Positions 47,105 to 56,127 are shown, counted from the stretch's first letter. The stretch is 64,000 bases of DNA from Alistipes sp. (GCA_017937125.1 JAGBEH010000007.1:389655-453654); one strand, 5' to 3'. Notes: a model not told the origin generated them from the sequence alone. Numbers and translations: made by a program.

Positions 47105-49189
47105 TTATTTGGCCGTCAGCGGCAGTTCGCAGGCGATGTCCGCCGAAGATGTTCCGAGCGAGATTACGAATTCGCCCTCGTTTACCTTCCAGCCGTGCGC
47201 CTTGTCGTCCCAGAATGCGAGGTCCTTGTGATCTACTTCGAACTCTATGACGGCTTTGGCTTGGGGTGCCAAATTTACCTTCTTAATGCCTTTGAGCTCT
47301 TTTTTCGGACGGAGGACCGTAGGATTCTTCTCCGATACGTAAAGCTGTACCACTTCTGCGCCTTCGCGGTCGCCCGTGTTGGTCAGTGTGACGTATACTT
47401 TGACGGGCTGGTCCGCCGTGATGCTTTTAGCCGACAGTTTGGCCTTGTCGAGGGAGAAGGTGGTGTATGAAAGCCCGAATCCGAACGGGAACAGCGGCGC
47501 TATGTTTTTAGTCTCGTACCAGCGATAGCCGACCAGTACCGATTCGTCGTAGTTTACGTCGAATACCTTTATCAGATGTTCGTTGGTGTTGCGCACGAGA
47601 GCCGAACCCTTGGGTACGCTGTTCTTGGCAGGCGAATCCGAGAACTCTTTCTCGATGGTCATAGGCAGTTTGCCCGACGGGTTGATTTTTCCCGATATGA
47701 CATCGGCAATCGCACGGAATCCGTTCTGTCCGGGGTACCAGCCGTAGATGATGGCTGCGGCTTTATCGGCCCAATCCGTCATACGTATGCCCGAACCCGA
47801 GTTTACGACGACTACCGTGTTGGCATTCTGACCGAGAATACCCTTGACGAACGCCTCCTCTTTTGCGGGGAGCGCGAACGGGCGCTCTACGCTTTCGGAG
47901 TCGAGGGTGCCGACGCTGACTATTACTATGTCGGCATTTTTAACCATCTCTTGCGTCGGCTCTTTTGCGAACTTGACGTTCTTGCCGAAGACTTCGCGCA
48001 TCGCCGCACTCAATAGGACGTTGTCGTAGCCCTCGACCGCGGCCGAACCTGCGCCGCGCGGAATCGCATTGAGGAACTTGCCCGTAACGAGAATTTTGGC
48101 CCCGTCGGAGGCGTCGAGAGGCAATATGCCGTTGTTTTTCAGCAGGACGATACCTTCGGATGCCACTTTGTAGGCATTGTCTTTGTGCTCGGGAAGTTTC
48201 GAGAGCAACGACGTGTCGTATTTCTCTCTGTCGTAGAGCCCGAATGCGACGCAGGTGGCGATGATCGGGCGGATCATCGTTTCGATATCGCGCTCGGTTA
48301 TTTTACCCTCCTTAAGCAGTTTCGACGGATCGCCTTCGATGTAGAACTGCGGATTGCCCGGCATCTTTATGTTTTGTCCCGATTTGACGACCTTTTCCCA
48401 ATCGTAAACGGATTTCCAGTCGGTCATAATTCCTCCACGAAATCCGAGATAACCGCGCAGCAGGTCTTTGATGACGTATTCGTTCTGACCGCACCATTCG
48501 CCGTTGAGCTGGTTGTAGGAGGTCATCACCGTAGCCGCGCCCGCATCGATGCCCGCCTTGAATCCGGGCAGGTAGATTTCGTGGAGCGCACGCTCATCGA
48601 CTACCGAATTGGAGCGACGGCGGTTGAATTCGAGGTTGTTGGCGATGAAATGTTTCAGACAGGATGCCGTCCCCGTGGATTGCATACCCTTGACATAGTT
48701 TTCCGCCATACGCGATGTCAGATAGGGATCCTCTCCGAAATATTCGAAATTGCGTCCGCACTGCGAGTCGCGATAGATATTGATACCCGGGCCGAGCAGA
48801 ACTTCTATGCCGCCGGCACGGCACTCTTCGCCGATGGATTTGGCATATGTATATGCCAGTTCGGGATTGAATGTCGCCGAAAGCATTATGGGGCAGGGGA
48901 ATGCGGTGGATTTCTCCAGCTGTTTCACCATACTCGGGTCGGGCAGGTTGTTGCGCATATGCACGCCCTGCGTGGCATCCGACAGATAAACGTAGGGAAT
49001 TCCCTTTTCGGGAACGCCGTTGAAAAAGAAGTTGCTGTACCCGTGCGTCATCTTCACCTTCTCTTCGAGCGAGAGTTTGGCGATGATCTCGTCGGCTTTG
49101 CGATAAGCTTCGTCCCAACTCGATTTCTGTTGGGCTGCGGCACTGCCGAATGCGGCGAGTGCGGCGATCATAATCAATAGTTTTTTCAT
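47105..49189 (-). CDS. GH3 family beta-glycosidase
   Basis: A 694-residue exported enzyme with signal peptide 1-19. The N-terminal barrel carries KHFIANN at 179-185 and the nucleophile motif GGIMTDWKSV with Asp257. An alpha/beta sandwich domain (about 325-540) and a C-terminal fibronectin III-like domain (about 600-690, VYVTLTNTGDREGAEVVQLYVS) complete the plan of beta-glucosidases and beta-xylosidases. It follows the TSCPD gene by 32 bases and may be transcribed from the yajC promoter. Substrate unknown. Confidence 0.93.
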   Translation of the reverse strand: MKKLLIMIAALAAFGSAAAQQKSSWDEAYRKADEIIAKLSLEEKVKMTHGYSNFFFNGVPEKGIPYVYLSDATQGVHMRNNLPDPSMVKQLEKSTAFPCPIMLSATFNPELAYTYAKSIGEECRAGGIEVLLGPGINIYRDSQCGRNFEYFGEDPYLTSRMAENYVKGMQSTGTASCLKHFIANNLEFNRRRSNSVVDERALHEIYLPGFKAGIDAGAATVMTSYNQLNGEWCGQNEYVIKDLLRGYLGFRGGIMTDWKSVYDWEKVVKSGQNIKMPGNPQFYIEGDPSKLLKEGKITERDIETMIRPIIATCVAFGLYDREKYDTSLLSKLPEHKDNAYKVASEGIVLLKNNGILPLDASDGAKILVTGKFLNAIPRGAGSAAVEGYDNVLLSAAMREVFGKNVKFAKEPTQEMVKNADIVIVSVGTLDSESVERPFALPAKEEAFVKGILGQNANTVVVVNSGSGIRMTDWADKAAAIIYGWYPGQNGFRAIADVISGKINPSGKLPMTIEKEFSDSPAKNSVPKGSALVRNTNEHLIKVFDVNYDESVLVGYRWYETKNIAPLFPFGFGLSYTTFSLDKAKLSAKSITADQPVKVYVTLTNTGDREGAEVVQLYVSEKNPTVLRPKKELKGIKKVNLAPQAKAVIEFEVDHKDLAFWDDKAHGWKVNEGEFVISLGTSSADIACELPLTAK

Positions 49190-49221
49190 TTTACCGTTTT
49201 ATTTAGGTTTTGTTCGGTTCG

Positions 49222-49476
49222 TTACAACTGTTTGATACGTCTTAACGCTTTTGCCAACTGGTCGGGGCATGATGTCCCGCGCCCGTGGCAGTCGATGCCT
49301 TCGAGTCTGCCGATGGCTTCATCGATATCCATTCCCCTGACAAGGGCGGCTACGGCCTGTGTATTGCCGTGGCAGCCGCCTAAAAAATCGACGCCGATAA
49401 TCTTTCCGTTCTCGACGTCGATATTGATCATTTTGGAACAGGTACCTTGCGTAGTGTACTGCAAGTTCTTTTTCAT
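49222..49476 (-). CDS. TSCPD-domain protein
   Basis: A small 84-residue protein matching the TSCPD family (named after the Thr-Ser-Cys-Pro-Asp pentapeptide, seen here as TSCPD at residues 68-72). Cysteines at 13, 35, 63 and 70 could bind metal. The TIGR03905-type members are small stand-alone proteins of uncertain function; similar domains occur at the end of some ribonucleotide reductases. It lies 15 bases after yajC in the same direction. Confidence 0.85.
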   Translation of the reverse strand: MKKNLQYTTQGTCSKMINIDVENGKIIGVDFLGGCHGNTQAVAALVRGMDIDEAIGRLEGIDCHGRGTSCPDQLAKALRRIKQL

Positions 49477-49491
49477 CGAAATAGTTCCGAC

Positions 49492-49824
49492 CTATTTTTG
49501 CGGCTGCTGTGCCGAGGAGTTGTCGGCCACAACCATATTCTTGTCTATGCGCAGCGTTACGTTGCTGTCCACCTCGATCAGAAGGGAAGTCTCCCTGATC
49601 TCCTTTACGGTACCGTATATGCCGCCTGCGGTGATGATTTTGTCTCCCTTTTTCAACCCTTCGCGGAATTTCTGCATCTCTTTTCTGCGCTTCGATTCGG
49701 GACGCCACATAAAGAGCCAGAGCACCAGAATCATCAGTGCGATCATAATCCAGAATGTCCATTGCGACTGTTGCGGCGCTACCGGTTCGGCAATCTCCGT
49801 AACGGTTTGAAGTAAATTGATCAT
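49492..49824 (-). CDS. yajC: preprotein translocase accessory subunit YajC
   Basis: A 110-residue single-span membrane protein. The membrane helix at about 24-42 (FWIMIALMILVLWLFMW) is followed by RPESKRRKEMQKFREGLKKGDKIITAGGIYGTV, the YajC hallmark. It associates with SecDF in the inner membrane. It is preceded by a good promoter at 49867-49897 and heads a possible yajC-TSCPD-GH3 unit. Confidence 0.95.
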   Translation of the reverse strand: MINLLQTVTEIAEPVAPQQSQWTFWIMIALMILVLWLFMWRPESKRRKEMQKFREGLKKGDKIITAGGIYGTVKEIRETSLLIEVDSNVTLRIDKNMVVADNSSAQQPQK

Positions 49825-49866
49825 AATGTCTAAAATTAAAAGGTTTGTCGATTTTTTATATCCTTA

Positions 49867-49897
49867 CAAAGATAGTGCTTTTTGCGCTAAATGCAAA
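49867..49897 (-). promoter_or_regulatory. yajC: promoter of yajC
   Basis: On the minus strand TTTG (49897-49894) and TATCTTTG (49874-49867) are 19 bases apart, a full consensus match. Predicted leader about 36 bases. The rest of the 49825-50088 gap shows no gene. Confidence 0.72.
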
Positions 49898-50088
49898 CGG
49901 CGATATCCGAATATGAAAAGAACCGAAAAACCGCATCCCGTAACAATACAAAGATAACTCGTTTTTCGGTACGAATCGGGCGCGATAATGAAAATCAAAA
50001 TGAAATCTCGGGATATGCGCGTTTAATTATTTGACAAATAATATGTTGCTATATCCTGCGGCGTCGGAAAATCAAAACGAAAATAAGT

Positions 50089-51717
50089 CTATACGATCGA
50101 AATCCGGCCTATTTCCGCAACGGCCGTCTCGAAATTGTCTGAGTCTTCGGCGTGGCAGCGAATGCGCGAGCGATAGGTGTAGACCGTAGTTATCGTCGAT
50201 CGCATATATTGCGCTATGGATGCGCTGTCGTCTATGCCGAGGGTTATCATAGCCAATATCCGCAGTTCCAGCGTCAGCTCCGTCGGGCTTTTCGGTTTCA
50301 GTGCGTATTCGGGCTTGAGCAGGTTATTGACCTCCGTTATGAAATCGGGGAATATCTGCAATACGGCGGCATCGAACAGCTCGTAGAACGTTTTGGCGTC
50401 GGCATTGGTGAAATCGTTGTCCTTAAGCAGTTTCTCTATGTTCGACAGGTTCCCGTTGCGCACCTGTTTCAGTATCTTGCTGCGAAGCACCTCTTTGTTT
50501 TCCATATATGTCGAGCCGAGTGTCAGAAACTGGACGAGATATTTCTCCTTCATTTCCGAAACCCGCGTCAGCTGTTCGACGGCAGTGCGGTATTTCGCAT
50601 TCATCGTTTCGAGCGCCGACAACGCTGCGGCCAGTCTGGCGGCGTGGCGGCGTATTACGATGAAGGCGGCGAATGCGGCGAGGGCAAGCAGTGCGGCTGC
50701 CGCTATGAGGGTGCGCATAGTCCTCATATTCTGTTTGGCCATCTCCTCCAAGGCGCTGTGTACGATGATGAAGATGTCGGTGGCATTGGCCAGCATATGC
50801 CCCGACATAATGTCCTTGGCGTCGCGTATCGATATGCGCACATATGAATATGCGCGCTCGATGTCGCCCGCATCGAACAGTTTTTTTGCCAGAATGTATA
50901 TCGACGAATGGTCTTTCAGCGAATTGCGTACGTCCGATATCGCCGAGCGGATACACGCATTGAGCGCTTTTTCCTCTTCGCCTTCCGATTCGTATATCCT
51001 GTACAGTCGGTATGTCGCCATTGCGTATTCGGGAGTGGAGGGGGTGATGTCGGGGCGTGCTATGAAATCGTTCAGGCTGCGTATTGCCTCCCTGCCTCGA
51101 TAGGGATATGTTAGGTACAGGTCTGCAAATGCGGGGCGGTCATCGAGCCGCCGTATTACCTTGCACATATTTTCGTATGCGGCCGTAGTTCTGCATTCGA
51201 GCCGTTCCTTGAATGCACTGTCGTAGAGTCTGGCCTGCGACTTGCCGTTCTGATACAGCGTCCGATAGTATTCGTATTGCAACGAATCGGGCAACTGCCC
51301 GGGGACGATGTCGGCAAGCATATTTTCTATCTCGTCGCTTGCCGTTTCCAACGAATATATGTATGCGAGCCTTATGGTCGATTGCGCACGGCGTATCGGA
51401 TCTCGAAGGGAGTCGGCGATGGCGATATTGTCGGCAAGGACCTTTTTCAGCGTTACGTGGTCGTATTTCAGCAGCAGCCCGTACAGCTTCGAATTCACGG
51501 AATAGCGTACCGTGTCGTCGGCAGCGGATGCGAGTCGGTCGAATAATGAAGCTATGGCCTTGTCGCGTCGTTCGAGATATACGGGGCGCATCTCTATTTC
51601 GCGGTCGAGAACTTTGAGCAGCGAGTCTGTTTCACGGGGATACGACGGACGCGCTTCGGCAGGCAATATGCCGATTGCGACAAAAAATACGGCATATATG
51701 TATTTCGCGATTTTCAT
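50089..51717 (-). CDS. DUF6377 membrane regulator, second copy
   Basis: A 542-residue paralog of the protein at 5278-6912. It has an ordinary signal peptide (about 1-22, ending AEA) rather than a lipobox, helical repeats to about 325, a transmembrane segment at about 332-356 (LIAAAALLALAAFAAFIVI), a short coiled coil and a C-terminal domain with TLELRILAMITLGI and a closing TITTVYTYRSRIR, the HTH-like part. It lies 12 bases downstream of the DUF1573 gene, in the nusB cluster, and on the strand opposite to the first copy. Regulatory role inferred from family and context. Confidence 0.8.
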   Translation of the reverse strand: MKIAKYIYAVFFVAIGILPAEARPSYPRETDSLLKVLDREIEMRPVYLERRDKAIASLFDRLASAADDTVRYSVNSKLYGLLLKYDHVTLKKVLADNIAIADSLRDPIRRAQSTIRLAYIYSLETASDEIENMLADIVPGQLPDSLQYEYYRTLYQNGKSQARLYDSAFKERLECRTTAAYENMCKVIRRLDDRPAFADLYLTYPYRGREAIRSLNDFIARPDITPSTPEYAMATYRLYRIYESEGEEEKALNACIRSAISDVRNSLKDHSSIYILAKKLFDAGDIERAYSYVRISIRDAKDIMSGHMLANATDIFIIVHSALEEMAKQNMRTMRTLIAAAALLALAAFAAFIVIRRHAARLAAALSALETMNAKYRTAVEQLTRVSEMKEKYLVQFLTLGSTYMENKEVLRSKILKQVRNGNLSNIEKLLKDNDFTNADAKTFYELFDAAVLQIFPDFITEVNNLLKPEYALKPKSPTELTLELRILAMITLGIDDSASIAQYMRSTITTVYTYRSRIRCHAEDSDNFETAVAEIGRISIV

Positions 51718-51729
51718 CCCCGCCGTTTT

Positions 51730-52146
51730 TTATTCGATGTCGGCCTCGATGAATATCCTTATCGGATGCGCCGCCCCCGAGATGTAGAAGTTCGCGAGCT
51801 TCATCTGCCATCCGCGGGTGCCGCGACTGTCGAATGTGCATTCGATGTTCGTCTCTCCGCCGGGGACTATCGGGCGCCTGTCGTACTCGAATGATGCACA
51901 ATGACAGGTGGTTTCGTGGCGTATTATAACGATAGGTTCCGCCGTGTCGTTGCGGAGCGTTATTCGCTTTACCGCGATTTCTCCCGAGCGCATATGTCCG
52001 AACCGCAACGTGTCGGCCGTATCGGCGGACAGCGTCGAATCGGTTATGCTTATCGTCTGTCCGAGGTGGCCTACGACTGTTTTGGGCTGCGAACATGCCG
52101 CCCCGAGGAGCAGGACGACCGCCGCTATGTACGTTACGATCTTCAT
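51730..52146 (-). CDS. DUF1573 lipoprotein
   Basis: A 138-residue predicted lipoprotein (GAAC, Cys18) with a DUF1573 Ig-like fold: RNDTAEPIVI, TTCHCASFEYDRRPIVPGGETNIECTFD and a late KLANFYISG. DUF1573 proteins are widespread in Bacteroidota and often lie between nusB and yajC, as here; their function is unknown. It begins 9 bases after the nusB stop. Confidence 0.85.
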   Translation of the reverse strand: MKIVTYIAAVVLLLGAACSQPKTVVGHLGQTISITDSTLSADTADTLRFGHMRSGEIAVKRITLRNDTAEPIVIIRHETTCHCASFEYDRRPIVPGGETNIECTFDSRGTRGWQMKLANFYISGAAHPIRIFIEADIE

Positions 52147-52155
52147 AGACCGATA

Positions 52156-53097
52156 TTACAGCAAACCGCGTCCCGTTTTAACTATCTTGCCGTCGGCTTT
52201 GAGAGCCTCGACGGCCTTGTCCAGCACGCCGTTGATAAAGTAGCTGCTGTTCGGGGTCGAGTAGAATTTCGATATTTCGATATATTCGTCGAGCGATACT
52301 TTGACGGGTATCGACGGATATTCGGTGATTTCGGTTAAGGCGGTGGCCATAATCAGAATATCCATAAACGCTATGCGTTCGACATCCCAGTTGCTCGTGA
52401 AACGGTCGATGAACTTACAATTGCGCTCGAACTGTACCGCCGTCTTTTGAAAAAGCGTTTTGGCGAATTCCAGATCGTCGGGACTTTTGAATTCGGGCAG
52501 CAGTTTGACATCCGAATGCGACTCGCGCATATTTTGGAGCGTGCGGACTACCATCGTAAGTGCGAACCCGAGATCGTCGGACCAATAGATCGAAAGGTCT
52601 TCGAGCACCTCTTCCAAAGCCTCGTTGTTCTCCGGTTCTTTGGTGTAGAAATCCGTCAGCAGCTGGACATCCTCCCTGAACGACCGTTCGGGCGATGCCA
52701 TATACTTTTTGAAATAATCCGATGCCGAGAGCTTCGCGTATATGTTTTTGAGCAGCTCAGGATATTGCGTCCAACTTCCGACCGAGTGGCTTTCGGTATA
52801 TTTACGGATCGCTTCGCTGTTTGCAATGCGTGCTATCGCGACGTTTTCGACGAACTTCCTGTTGGGATTGAGGTCCTCGTATGTCGGCAATTTCTTGCGC
52901 CCGGCGATTTCCTGCCGTTCTTCGGCGTAACGTGCTATATCGACCGCGAGCAGCAGCATTCGGAAATAGAGCTCATAGGTCTTGTCGATAGAAAGGACGA
53001 GATTTTTTTCGGATGCCCTGATATTGTCGGATTCCGATTTGATGTGCGCGTACAGCGACTTTATTACTTTCAGTCTCAGCAATCTTCTGCTCAACAT
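52156..53097 (-). CDS. nusB: transcription antitermination factor NusB
   Basis: A 313-residue NusB of the long Bacteroidota type (E. coli NusB is 139 residues). It begins LSRRLLRLKVIKSLYAH, has a family-specific insertion, and closes with the conserved core RIAFMDILIMATALTEITEYPSIPVKVSLDEYIEISKFYS...FINGVLDKA. It takes part in rRNA antitermination with NusE (S10). The ATG at 53097 is chosen; the frame is open upstream but that part crosses the promoter region. Confidence 0.94.
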   Translation of the reverse strand: MLSRRLLRLKVIKSLYAHIKSESDNIRASEKNLVLSIDKTYELYFRMLLLAVDIARYAEERQEIAGRKKLPTYEDLNPNRKFVENVAIARIANSEAIRKYTESHSVGSWTQYPELLKNIYAKLSASDYFKKYMASPERSFREDVQLLTDFYTKEPENNEALEEVLEDLSIYWSDDLGFALTMVVRTLQNMRESHSDVKLLPEFKSPDDLEFAKTLFQKTAVQFERNCKFIDRFTSNWDVERIAFMDILIMATALTEITEYPSIPVKVSLDEYIEISKFYSTPNSSYFINGVLDKAVEALKADGKIVKTGRGLL

Positions 53098-53122
53098 AAT
53101 TTTCAGAACGTTTTTACGACCG

Positions 53123-53130
53123 CAAAAGTA
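53123..53130 (-). promoter_or_regulatory. nusB: -7 element of nusB
   Basis: TACTTTTG on the minus strand matches TAnnTTTG and would give a leader of about 20 bases. No convincing -33 element was found. Confidence 0.5.
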
Positions 53131-53252
53131 TAAAATAAACTCGAATATATCCTGCTCCCTCGGAAATTTAATCGAAAAAATTGCGTTATTCGGCAATCGG
53201 TGCGGGATTTTCGGATTCTTTGGGTTGCAAGGTCAAATAAAAACGTTCCCGA

Positions 53253-53284
53253 TTGTCCGAAACCGCCATAATTTAGTACATTTG
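53253..53284 (+). promoter_or_regulatory. promoter of the FAD oxidoreductase gene
   Basis: TTG at 53253-53255 and TACATTTG at 53277-53284, 21 bases apart. The ATG at 53295 lies only 10 bases after the -7 element, so the leader would be a few bases at most. Confidence 0.6.
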
Positions 53285-53294
53285 CAGTGCGATT

Positions 53295-54554
53295 ATGGAA
53301 AATAAAGAATACGATCTGGTGGTAATAGGCGCAGGGGCTGCGGGATTGATGGCTGCGGGAACTGCCGCCCGCAACGGTTCGCGCGTGCTGTTGCTGGAAA
53401 AAATGGAGAAACCCGCACGCAAGGTGCGCATAACGGGTAAGGGACGGTGCAATCTGACGAATGCCCGCCCGCCCGAGGAGTTCGCGGAGAAAGTCCGCGC
53501 GAACGCCGATTTTTTCAATGTGGCGTTCTCGGAGTTCAACAATAAGGCGACCGTGCGTTTCTTCGAGCGTCTCGGCGTGAAACTCGATGTGGAACGCGGC
53601 GAACGCGTGTTCCCTCACAGCGGCAGGGCGGGCGAGATTGCCGACGCTCTTGAATTCTATTGCCGCGATAACGACGTGACTATCGAATGCAATGCCCGCG
53701 TAACGGGGATATTGACTGCCTGCGGCAAGGTATACGGCGTGCAATATCTGAATAAAAGGGGGTTCGAACGCAAGGCAGAGGCTCCTGCCGTCATAGTGGC
53801 GACGGGAGGCGTCTCTTATCCCGCCACCGGCTCTACGGGCGACGGTTACGAGTTCGCCTATGCCTTGGGACACGACATAGAACCGCTGCGTCCTTCGCTG
53901 ACGCCGTTGGTGACTTCGCATCCGCAACGCTCCTATCTTAACGGGCTGCTTTTGCGCAATGTGGCGGCCGAGCTGTTCGTCGATAACGAACCCGTGCGCA
54001 GGGAATTCGGCGAGATAGGATTCTCGGAACGCGGAGTGGAGGGTGCGGTCGCATTGCGCTTGAGCCGCGATGCCGTGGATGCGCTCATAGATGAACGCAA
54101 GGTTAAGATAGTTCTCGACCTCAAGCCCGCATTGACCGAAGAGGTGCTGAAGGAGCGTATAGCCAGGGAGGTCGCCGAGATGCAGCCCGAGGAATTTTTC
54201 GGAGAATTGTTGCGCAAGCTCGTCCCCAAGCAGCTGGTGGTGCCTTTAGCCAAGGAACTCGACGTGCATTCGAAACTTTATGTGTCGAAAGTCACCGACA
54301 TTCAGTTCGAACGTCTGGTCAAGGTCCTCAAAGGTTTCGTTCTGCCCGTAACCGACTATGCTCCGTTCGAATATGCCGTGGTGACGGCAGGCGGAGTCTG
54401 CTGCGACGAGGTGAATAAATATACTATGGAGTCGTTGAAGGTCAAGGGATTGTATTTCGCGGGCGAGGTGCTCGACATAGATGCCGATACGGGCGGATAC
54501 AATTTGCAGATAGCCTTCTCGACCGGACATCTTGCAGGCCTGCTGAAAAAATAA
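53295..54554 (+). CDS. HI0933/YhiN-family FAD-dependent oxidoreductase
   Basis: A 419-residue flavoprotein. The Rossmann motif GAGAAG at 11-16, the signature KVRITGKGRCNLTN at about 38-51 and the C-terminal TAGGV...FAGEVLDIDADTGGYNLQIAFSTG are those of the HI0933/BaiN-like family of NAD(P)/FAD enzymes. True substrates of most members are unknown. It starts a three-gene unit with the two genes downstream. Confidence 0.92.
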   Translation: MENKEYDLVVIGAGAAGLMAAGTAARNGSRVLLLEKMEKPARKVRITGKGRCNLTNARPPEEFAEKVRANADFFNVAFSEFNNKATVRFFERLGVKLDVERGERVFPHSGRAGEIADALEFYCRDNDVTIECNARVTGILTACGKVYGVQYLNKRGFERKAEAPAVIVATGGVSYPATGSTGDGYEFAYALGHDIEPLRPSLTPLVTSHPQRSYLNGLLLRNVAAELFVDNEPVRREFGEIGFSERGVEGAVALRLSRDAVDALIDERKVKIVLDLKPALTEEVLKERIAREVAEMQPEEFFGELLRKLVPKQLVVPLAKELDVHSKLYVSKVTDIQFERLVKVLKGFVLPVTDYAPFEYAVVTAGGVCCDEVNKYTMESLKVKGLYFAGEVLDIDADTGGYNLQIAFSTGHLAGLLKK

Positions 54555-54574
54555 TCCTGACGGCCGAAAAACCG

Positions 54575-55090
54575 ATGAAGATAACTGGACGAAATATCAA
54601 ACGCCGTCTGTATGGCGTGAAATCGCTGACGAACAGATTGTCGCGCGCGAAATATTTTCGCGGTCACGGTGTCCATTCCCCGTTCGTGTATGCCATCGTT
54701 CGACGGGTATTTATGCAATCGCGATTTATCACCGACGACCGTTCCGTGTATGACGCCCTGTGCAACAGAGGTGTTCCCGAGAGCCGCGCGATGCAGTTGC
54801 AGAATCTTTATTCGCACTGCTGCTATGAACGTTTCGATTTGAATGCCGTGGCCGAAGGCGACGATTTCGTCGTTCTGACCCGCGAAATACCGAATAAGAG
54901 CCTGAAAGGGTATGCGGCCGAGGCCGAACGCATCCGTGCCACGCTGGTCGTGATGGCTCCGTATGACGGACGCGAGCGGGAAACCGTTTGCGGCGAGATA
55001 ATTGCTGCGCATCACGGAACTACCGTGGATAACCGCGGGTATTTGTTGATATTCAACAATTATTTGCCGAAACAACATTTCAGATTATGA
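54575..55090 (+). CDS. conserved small protein with HGVHSPFVY motif
   Basis: A 171-residue protein. The N-terminal FRGHGVHSPFVYAI (about residues 28-41) is the opening motif of a Bacteroidota family of class I methyltransferase-like proteins, but here the SAM-binding Gly-rich loop is not visible and the protein is shorter than those enzymes. It may be a shortened relative that lost methyltransferase activity. It overlaps the next gene by 4 bases (ATGA). Function not known. Confidence 0.6.
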   Translation: MKITGRNIKRRLYGVKSLTNRLSRAKYFRGHGVHSPFVYAIVRRVFMQSRFITDDRSVYDALCNRGVPESRAMQLQNLYSHCCYERFDLNAVAEGDDFVVLTREIPNKSLKGYAAEAERIRATLVVMAPYDGRERETVCGEIIAAHHGTTVDNRGYLLIFNNYLPKQHFRL

Positions 55091-55638
55091 AAATATATAC
55101 GAAGACGGGCGATGACGGAACGACATCCCTTATCGGCGGCGAGCGGGTGTCGAAATGCGACGAAAGGGTAGAGGCTTACGGTTCGGTGGATGAATTGACG
55201 GCCTTTACGGCTGTACTGGGCGATATGCTGCGCGGAGATGATGCCTTGTCGGCATATGTCAGCGATCTGGAATATATTACCTCGCAGTTGATGACGGTGG
55301 CATCGTTGCTGGCGGCGGGCGATGGCGGCAGCGACAAGTTGGCGCCGTTAAAATCGGAGGCGGTGGAATTTCTCGAACGCCGTATCGACGGGATGCAGAG
55401 CGCCGTGAAGCCGATAACGAAGTTCACCATCCCCGGCGGATGCCGCGAGGTGTCGATGTGCCACGTATGCCGCACCGTTTGCCGACGCGCCGAACGTGCC
55501 TGCCTGCGTGCCGACGCAAGGTATGGGGCGGACAAATCGGCGCTCGTGTGGCTGAACAGGTTGTCGGACTACTTTTATCTGCTCGGGCGGGTGCTTACCG
55601 ACCATTATAAGGTCGATGAGGTGTTGTGGATCCCTTGA
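55087..55638 (+). CDS. PduO-type cob(I)alamin adenosyltransferase
   Basis: A 183-residue enzyme that transfers adenosyl from ATP to cob(I)alamin or cob(I)yrinate diamide. The ATP-binding N-terminus KIYTKTGDDGTTSLIGG and RVEAYGSVDELTAF, plus the CHVCRTVCRRAERA and LNRLSDYFYLLGR segments, identify the PduO family. Length is normal. The gene overlaps the previous one by 4 bases and is translationally coupled. Confidence 0.95.
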   Translation: MKIYTKTGDDGTTSLIGGERVSKCDERVEAYGSVDELTAFTAVLGDMLRGDDALSAYVSDLEYITSQLMTVASLLAAGDGGSDKLAPLKSEAVEFLERRIDGMQSAVKPITKFTIPGGCREVSMCHVCRTVCRRAERACLRADARYGADKSALVWLNRLSDYFYLLGRVLTDHYKVDEVLWIP

Positions 55639-55663
55639 AAAATTTCATTTTATTTGAAAAATA

Positions 55664-55693
55664 TTTGTATATATGGAATTTTTTATACATTTG
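55664..55693 (+). promoter_or_regulatory. promoter of the DUF2795 gene
   Basis: TTTG at 55664-55667 and TACATTTG at 55686-55693, 18 bases apart. Predicted leader about 57 bases. Confidence 0.6.
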
Positions 55694-55756
55694 CGAAATA
55701 ATAAACCGTACGTTCTATACGTATGATTATTCGGATACTAAAAAACTGTTTGCGTT

Positions 55757-55978
55757 ATGTATTGGACACTTGAACTCGCATCTAAACTCGAAGATGCACC
55801 TTGGCCCGCTACGAAGGATGAGTTGATAGACTATGCCGTGCGTTCCGGTGCACCTTTGGAAGTGTTGGAGAACTTGCAGGAGATAGAAGACGAAGGCGAA
55901 ATATATGAGTCTATCGAGGATATATGGCCTGACTATCCGTCGAAAGACGATTTCTTCTTCAATGAGGAAGAATACTAA
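55757..55978 (+). CDS. DUF2795 small acidic protein
   Basis: A 73-residue acidic protein. WTLELASKLEDAPWPATKDELIDYAVRSG and VLENLQEIED follow the DUF2795 pattern, a short helical domain common in Bacteroidota; the tail YPSKDDFFFNEEEY is very acidic. Function unknown. It is the last host gene before the mobile element. Confidence 0.88.
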   Translation: MYWTLELASKLEDAPWPATKDELIDYAVRSGAPLEVLENLQEIEDEGEIYESIEDIWPDYPSKDDFFFNEEEY

Positions 55979-56009
55979 TAGCCTTTATTTAGGTTAAATA
56001 ACTGAATAT

Positions 56010-56054
56010 CAGCGCGATGAACAATGAGAATTTGTTTGTCGCGCTGGTGTTTTA
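56010..56054 (+). terminator. terminator after the DUF2795 gene
   Basis: A 15-bp stem with two G-U pairs (56010-56024 with 56032-56046), a 7-base loop and a following GTGTTTT run. Part of the second arm (TTTGTTTGTC) resembles the direct repeats just downstream. Confidence 0.72.
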
Positions 56055-56127
56055 TAGTCTTAGATGGTGCGGTTTGTTTGTCTAAATTACGGTTTTTTCG
56101 CTCAAAATCGGAGTTTGTTTGTCTAAA
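56030..56127 (+). repeat. direct repeats upstream of the integrase
   Basis: GTTTGTTTGTCTAAA occurs at 56072-56086 and 56113-56127 (41 bases apart), and its first ten matching bases, TTTGTTTGTC, also at 56031-56040, about 41 bases earlier. Regular spacing next to an integrase gene suggests arm-type integrase binding sites. The second copy lies just upstream of the integrase promoter. Confidence 0.6.
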
